From DATCSE01 sp036568605 (lineage in GTDB: Bacteria > Pseudomonadota > Gammaproteobacteria > Burkholderiales > Burkholderiaceae_C): DNA of 10,533 nt. The stretch is taken from the NCBI GenBank assembly GCA_036568605.1, contig DATCSE010000531.1, positions 1 to 10,533 of the forward strand. Reading direction: 5' to 3'. Below the pieces are notes generated by a model, which was not told where the DNA came from, made no database searches, and worked only from the letters and a program-made list of their open reading frames with translations. A program made the translations under genes and the position numbers. Below, piece by piece: positions 8,120 to 10,533 of the stretch. The stretch's first letter is position 1; the number at the start of each line of letters is the position of its first letter.

Positions 8120-9454
8120 GTGGCGAAGCGGCGCTGCATCGCGGTCGCCTACAGCGGCGGCCGCGATTCGACGGCGCTGCTGCATGCCACGCTGGCGCAA
8201 GCCGTGCCGCTGGGCATCGAGGTCGTCGCGCTGCACGTGCACCACGGGCTGAGCCCGAACGCCGACGCGTGGCTCGACCACTGCGAGGCGCAATGCCAGC
8301 GCTGGGCAGCGCGCGGGTGGCCGGTGCGTCTGATGGCGCAGCGTCTTGCAGCAGCCCCGCGACGCGGCGACAGCGTCGAGGCCTGGGCACGCCGCGAACG
8401 TTATCGCACATTGCGGATGATGGCGATCGAAGCCGGCGCTGCCGCGGTCCTGCTCGCGCAGCATCGCCGCGATCAGGCCGAGACCGTGTTGCTGCAGGCC
8501 CTGCGCGGCGGCGGCGTCGCGGGCCTTGCCGGGATGCCGGCAAGCGTCGAGCGCGACGGGATGACATGGCTGCGGCCTTGGCTGGGCCGTTCGCGTGCCG
8601 AGATCGAGGCTTACTTGCGCCGGCACCGCCTCGCCTACATCGACGACGAGAGCAACGACGATCCGCGCTTCGCGCGCAACCGGCTGCGCCGGCAGGTGTG
8701 GCCGGCGCTGGTCGATGCGTTTGCCGATGCGGAAGCGACGCTGGCTGCGACGGCAGCCTGGGCTGCCGACGCGAGCGACGCGCTGAGCGAGCTCGCGACG
8801 CTCGATCTCGCGAGCGTCGCGAACGACGACCGCCTCGATGTGGCGGCATGGTCGGCACTGTCGCCAGCGCGCCGTGGCAATGCACTGCGCGCCTGGCTGA
8901 AGCAAGTCGCGGCCGGCCATGCGGCGCCGGCCTCGCTGGTGCAGCGCCTGGCGCACGAGCTGCCGACGCAGCGCAGCGCACGCTGGCCGCACCCGGCGGG
9001 CGAGCTTCGCCTGTATCGCGGTGTGTTGAGACTCGTGCCTCGCACGACAGCGGAGACCACCAGCGCCGTGTCGGACGCGGCACCTCCTGAGTCCACGCTG
9101 CAGATCCGCCGCGCCGGCACCTATCGCCTTCCCGGATGGGGCGGCAGCCTGCATGTCGCGCGGGTCGGCGAGGGCGGTGTGCCGCTGGCCTGGCTGGGCC
9201 ATCTGGAGCTCAAGGCGCGTCAGGGCGCGGAGCAATTCCAGGCGGGCCTGGGCCGTCCGCCGCGCAGCCTGAAGAAGCAGTTCCAGAATGCCGGCATCGC
9301 CGCGTGGGACCGTGCCGGGCCGCTGCTCTACAGCGGCGGCCAGCTCGTGTTCGTGCCCGGGCTGGGGCTGGACGCGCGCGTGATCGGGTTGCCGGGGCAG
9401 CCGCTGGTCAAGCTGCATTGGGTCCCGGACGAGCCAACCGCGCACAGCGGATAA
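8120..9454 (+). CDS. tilS: tRNA(Ile)-lysidine synthase
   Basis: Uses ATP and lysine to convert C34 of the CAU anticodon of tRNA-Ile2 to lysidine, so that it reads AUA. The N-type ATP pyrophosphatase P-loop is IAVAYSGGRDSTALLH (7-22), with SGGRDS at 12-17. HVHHGLSPNADAWLDHC and LLAQHRRDQAETVLLQALRGGG (with a conserved HxxDQAET segment) follow. RPWLGRSRAEIEAYL and DDESNDDPRFARNRLR complete the catalytic domain. The TilS C-terminal domain ends with GRPPRSLKKQFQNAGIAAWDR. The start is uncertain: no ATG fits. GTG at 8120 puts the P-loop strand at the expected place and gives 444 residues. CTG at 8090, overlapping the accA TGA, and ATT at 8105 are alternatives. No strong ribosome site is present, so coupling to accA is likely. 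The stop at 9452-9454 overlaps the lysC -10 candidate. Confidence 0.93.
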   Translation: MAKRRCIAVAYSGGRDSTALLHATLAQAVPLGIEVVALHVHHGLSPNADAWLDHCEAQCQRWAARGWPVRLMAQRLAAAPRRGDSVEAWARRERYRTLRMMAIEAGAAAVLLAQHRRDQAETVLLQALRGGGVAGLAGMPASVERDGMTWLRPWLGRSRAEIEAYLRRHRLAYIDDESNDDPRFARNRLRRQVWPALVDAFADAEATLAATAAWAADASDALSELATLDLASVANDDRLDVAAWSALSPARRGNALRAWLKQVAAGHAAPASLVQRLAHELPTQRSARWPHPAGELRLYRGVLRLVPRTTAETTSAVSDAAPPESTLQIRRAGTYRLPGWGGSLHVARVGEGGVPLAWLGHLELKARQGAEQFQAGLGRPPRSLKKQFQNAGIAAWDRAGPLLYSGGQLVFVPGLGLDARVIGLPGQPLVKLHWVPDEPTAHSG

Positions 9455-9457
9455 AAT
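9452..9457 (+). promoter_or_regulatory. Candidate -10 element for lysC
   Basis: TAAAAT matches five of six bases of the -10 consensus and shares its first three bases with the tilS stop codon. No good -35 is found at 16-18 bases upstream; TTGGGT at 9418-9423 is too far at standard spacing. Initiation near 9464 would give a leader of about 45 bases. Confidence 0.4.
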
Positions 9458-9460
9458 GCG

Positions 9461-9478
9461 CGGTTCGCTTCAGAACCG
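9461..9478 (+). other. Small inverted repeat between tilS and lysC
   Basis: CGGTTC (9461-9466) and GAACCG (9473-9478) can form a 6-bp stem with a 6-base loop, followed by TTTCG. It could be a weak tilS terminator or a hairpin in the lysC leader. The stem is short and has no U-tract, so function is doubtful. Confidence 0.3.
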
Positions 9479-9510
9479 TTTCGCATTCGTTCGCAACAGC
9501 GCTTTCTCGT

Positions 9511-10533
9511 ATGGCACTCATCGTTCACAAGTACGGCGGCACCTCGATGGGGTCGACCGAGCGCATCCGCAACGTCGCCAAGCGCGTCGCCAAATGGGTG
9601 CGCGCCGGGCACCAGCTCGTGGTGGTGCCGTCGGCGATGAGCGGCGAGACCAACCGCTTGCTCGCGCTGGCCAAGGAGCTCTCGCCCGCGAGCACGACCG
9701 ATGCGGTCCAGCGCGAGCTCGACATGATCGCGTCGACCGGCGAGCAGGTTTCGGTCGGCTTGCTGTCGATCGCACTCCAGGCCGAAGGGCTGGAGGCCAT
9801 CAGCTACACCGGCTGGCAGGTGCCGATCACGACCGACTCGGCCTACACGAAGGCCCGCATCCAGAACATCGATGACGCGCGCGTACGTGCTGATCTTGCG
9901 GCCGGCAAGGTCGTCGTGATCACCGGGTTCCAGGGCATCGACGAGCAGGGCCACATCACGACGCTGGGCCGCGGCGGCTCGGACACGTCGGCGGTGGCAG
10001 TGGCCGCGGCGATGAAAGCCGACGAGTGTCTGATCTACACCGATGTCGACGGCGTCTACACGACCGACCCGCGCATCGTCGCGGAAGCGCGCCGCCTGGC
10101 CACCGTCAGCTTCGAAGAGATGCTCGAGATGGCGAGCCTGGGCTCCAAGGTGCTGCAGATCCGTTCGGTCGAGTTCGCCGGCAAGTACCGCGTGCCGCTG
10201 CGCGTGCTCTCCAGCTTCACGCCGTGGGACATCCCGCTAGCCGAGGAAGCGAAGTCCGGCACATTGATCACTTTCGAGGAAGACCTGCAAATGGAACAAG
10301 CCGTCGTTTCGGGCATCGCGTTCAACCGCGACGAAGCCAAGATCAGCCTGCTCGGCGTGAACGACAAGCCGGGCATCGCCTACACGATCCTCGGCCCGGT
10401 GGCCGACGCCAACATCGACGTCGACGTCATCATCCAGAACGTCTCGCACGACGGGAAGACCGACTTCTCCTTCACCGTGCACCGCAACGACTACGCCCGC
10501 ACGCTCGACGTGCTGAAGAACAAGGTGCTGCCG
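9511..10533 (+). CDS. lysC: Aspartate kinase (3' truncated by window edge)
   Basis: Phosphorylates aspartate, the first step to lysine, methionine and threonine. The window holds the first 341 codons of roughly 400-420, with no stop before the edge. The kinase domain shows KYGGTSMGS (7-15), VVVPSAMSGETNRL (37-50), TLGRGGSDTSAVAVA and YTDVDGVYTTDPRIV. The regulatory ACT region begins near residue 262 (QAVVSGIAFNRDEAKISLLG, then DKPGIAYTILGPVADANIDVDVI and a QNVS segment), typical of lysine- or threonine-sensitive monofunctional kinases. The ATG at 9511 starts at the conserved ALIVHKYGGTS strand but has no visible Shine-Dalgarno; its leader is pyrimidine-rich. An in-frame ATG at 10291 (residue 261) with AGGA upstream could start a separate beta subunit. 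tilS ends 56 bases upstream. Confidence 0.96.
   Translation, partial: MALIVHKYGGTSMGSTERIRNVAKRVAKWVRAGHQLVVVPSAMSGETNRLLALAKELSPASTTDAVQRELDMIASTGEQVSVGLLSIALQAEGLEAISYTGWQVPITTDSAYTKARIQNIDDARVRADLAAGKVVVITGFQGIDEQGHITTLGRGGSDTSAVAVAAAMKADECLIYTDVDGVYTTDPRIVAEARRLATVSFEEMLEMASLGSKVLQIRSVEFAGKYRVPLRVLSSFTPWDIPLAEEAKSGTLITFEEDLQMEQAVVSGIAFNRDEAKISLLGVNDKPGIAYTILGPVADANIDVDVIIQNVSHDGKTDFSFTVHRNDYARTLDVLKNKVLP
10277..10293 (+). promoter_or_regulatory. Possible internal ribosome site and start inside lysC
   Basis: AGGA at 10277-10280 precedes an in-frame ATG at 10291 by ten bases. A product from here would begin MEQAVVSGIAFNRDEAK and contain only the ACT regulatory part. The Corynebacterium LysC beta subunit starts at the equivalent place (remembered as MEEAVLTGVA). 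Use of this start here is inference. Confidence 0.35.

Noticed and set aside
7461..9083. 540-codon open frame on the minus strand across accA and tilS
   Set aside because: Its product is mostly Arg/Ala/Ser/Pro low-complexity sequence antisense to two certain genes, with no motif.
8060..9445. 461-codon minus-strand open frame antisense to tilS
   Set aside because: Shadow frame with Arg/Gln/Ala-rich product and no domain; tilS motifs establish the plus strand.

Overview
The window is an ordinary, gene-dense stretch of a GC-rich chromosome. Protein sequences and gene order point to a betaproteobacterium, most likely Burkholderiales. The run cysS, AlkA-type glycosylase, accA, tilS, lysC, divergent from a ppiA-ppiB-lpxH cluster, is one I associate with that order. 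This placement is inference from remembered families, not a database result.

Layout: (1) 2-1411, plus strand: the 3' two-thirds of clpA, cut by the left edge. (2) 1431-1458: a perfect 12-bp hairpin between convergent clpA and mtfA. (3) 4845 down to 1457, minus strand: five closely spaced genes that look like one operon: an exported TPR protein, periplasmic cyclophilin PpiA, cytoplasmic cyclophilin PpiB, the lipid A enzyme LpxH, and the zinc peptidase MtfA. (4) 4846-4986: a 141-bp divergent intergenic region with a plausible sigma70-type promoter for cysS. (5) 4987-9454, plus strand: cysS, an AlkA-like DNA glycosylase, accA and tilS, tightly packed. (6) 9511 to the right edge, plus strand: lysC, cut by the window end after 341 codons. 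No stretch over 300 bases lacks a gene.

The genes serve protein quality control (clpA, ppiA, ppiB, mtfA), envelope and lipid synthesis (lpxH, accA), tRNA charging and modification (cysS, tilS), DNA repair (the glycosylase) and amino-acid synthesis (lysC). I found no mobile element, CRISPR array, tRNA, defence system or unknown multi-gene system, and I do not claim one.

The observation most worth a second look is in ClpA. Compared with remembered ClpA proteins, about 31 residues (93 bp, in frame) are missing at the start of the small subdomain of the first AAA+ module. Lesser points are a near-identical 60-bp block shared by the two tandem cyclophilin genes, a possible internal start in lysC at the position of the Corynebacterium beta-subunit start, and non-ATG or poorly led starts for mtfA, tilS and lysC.
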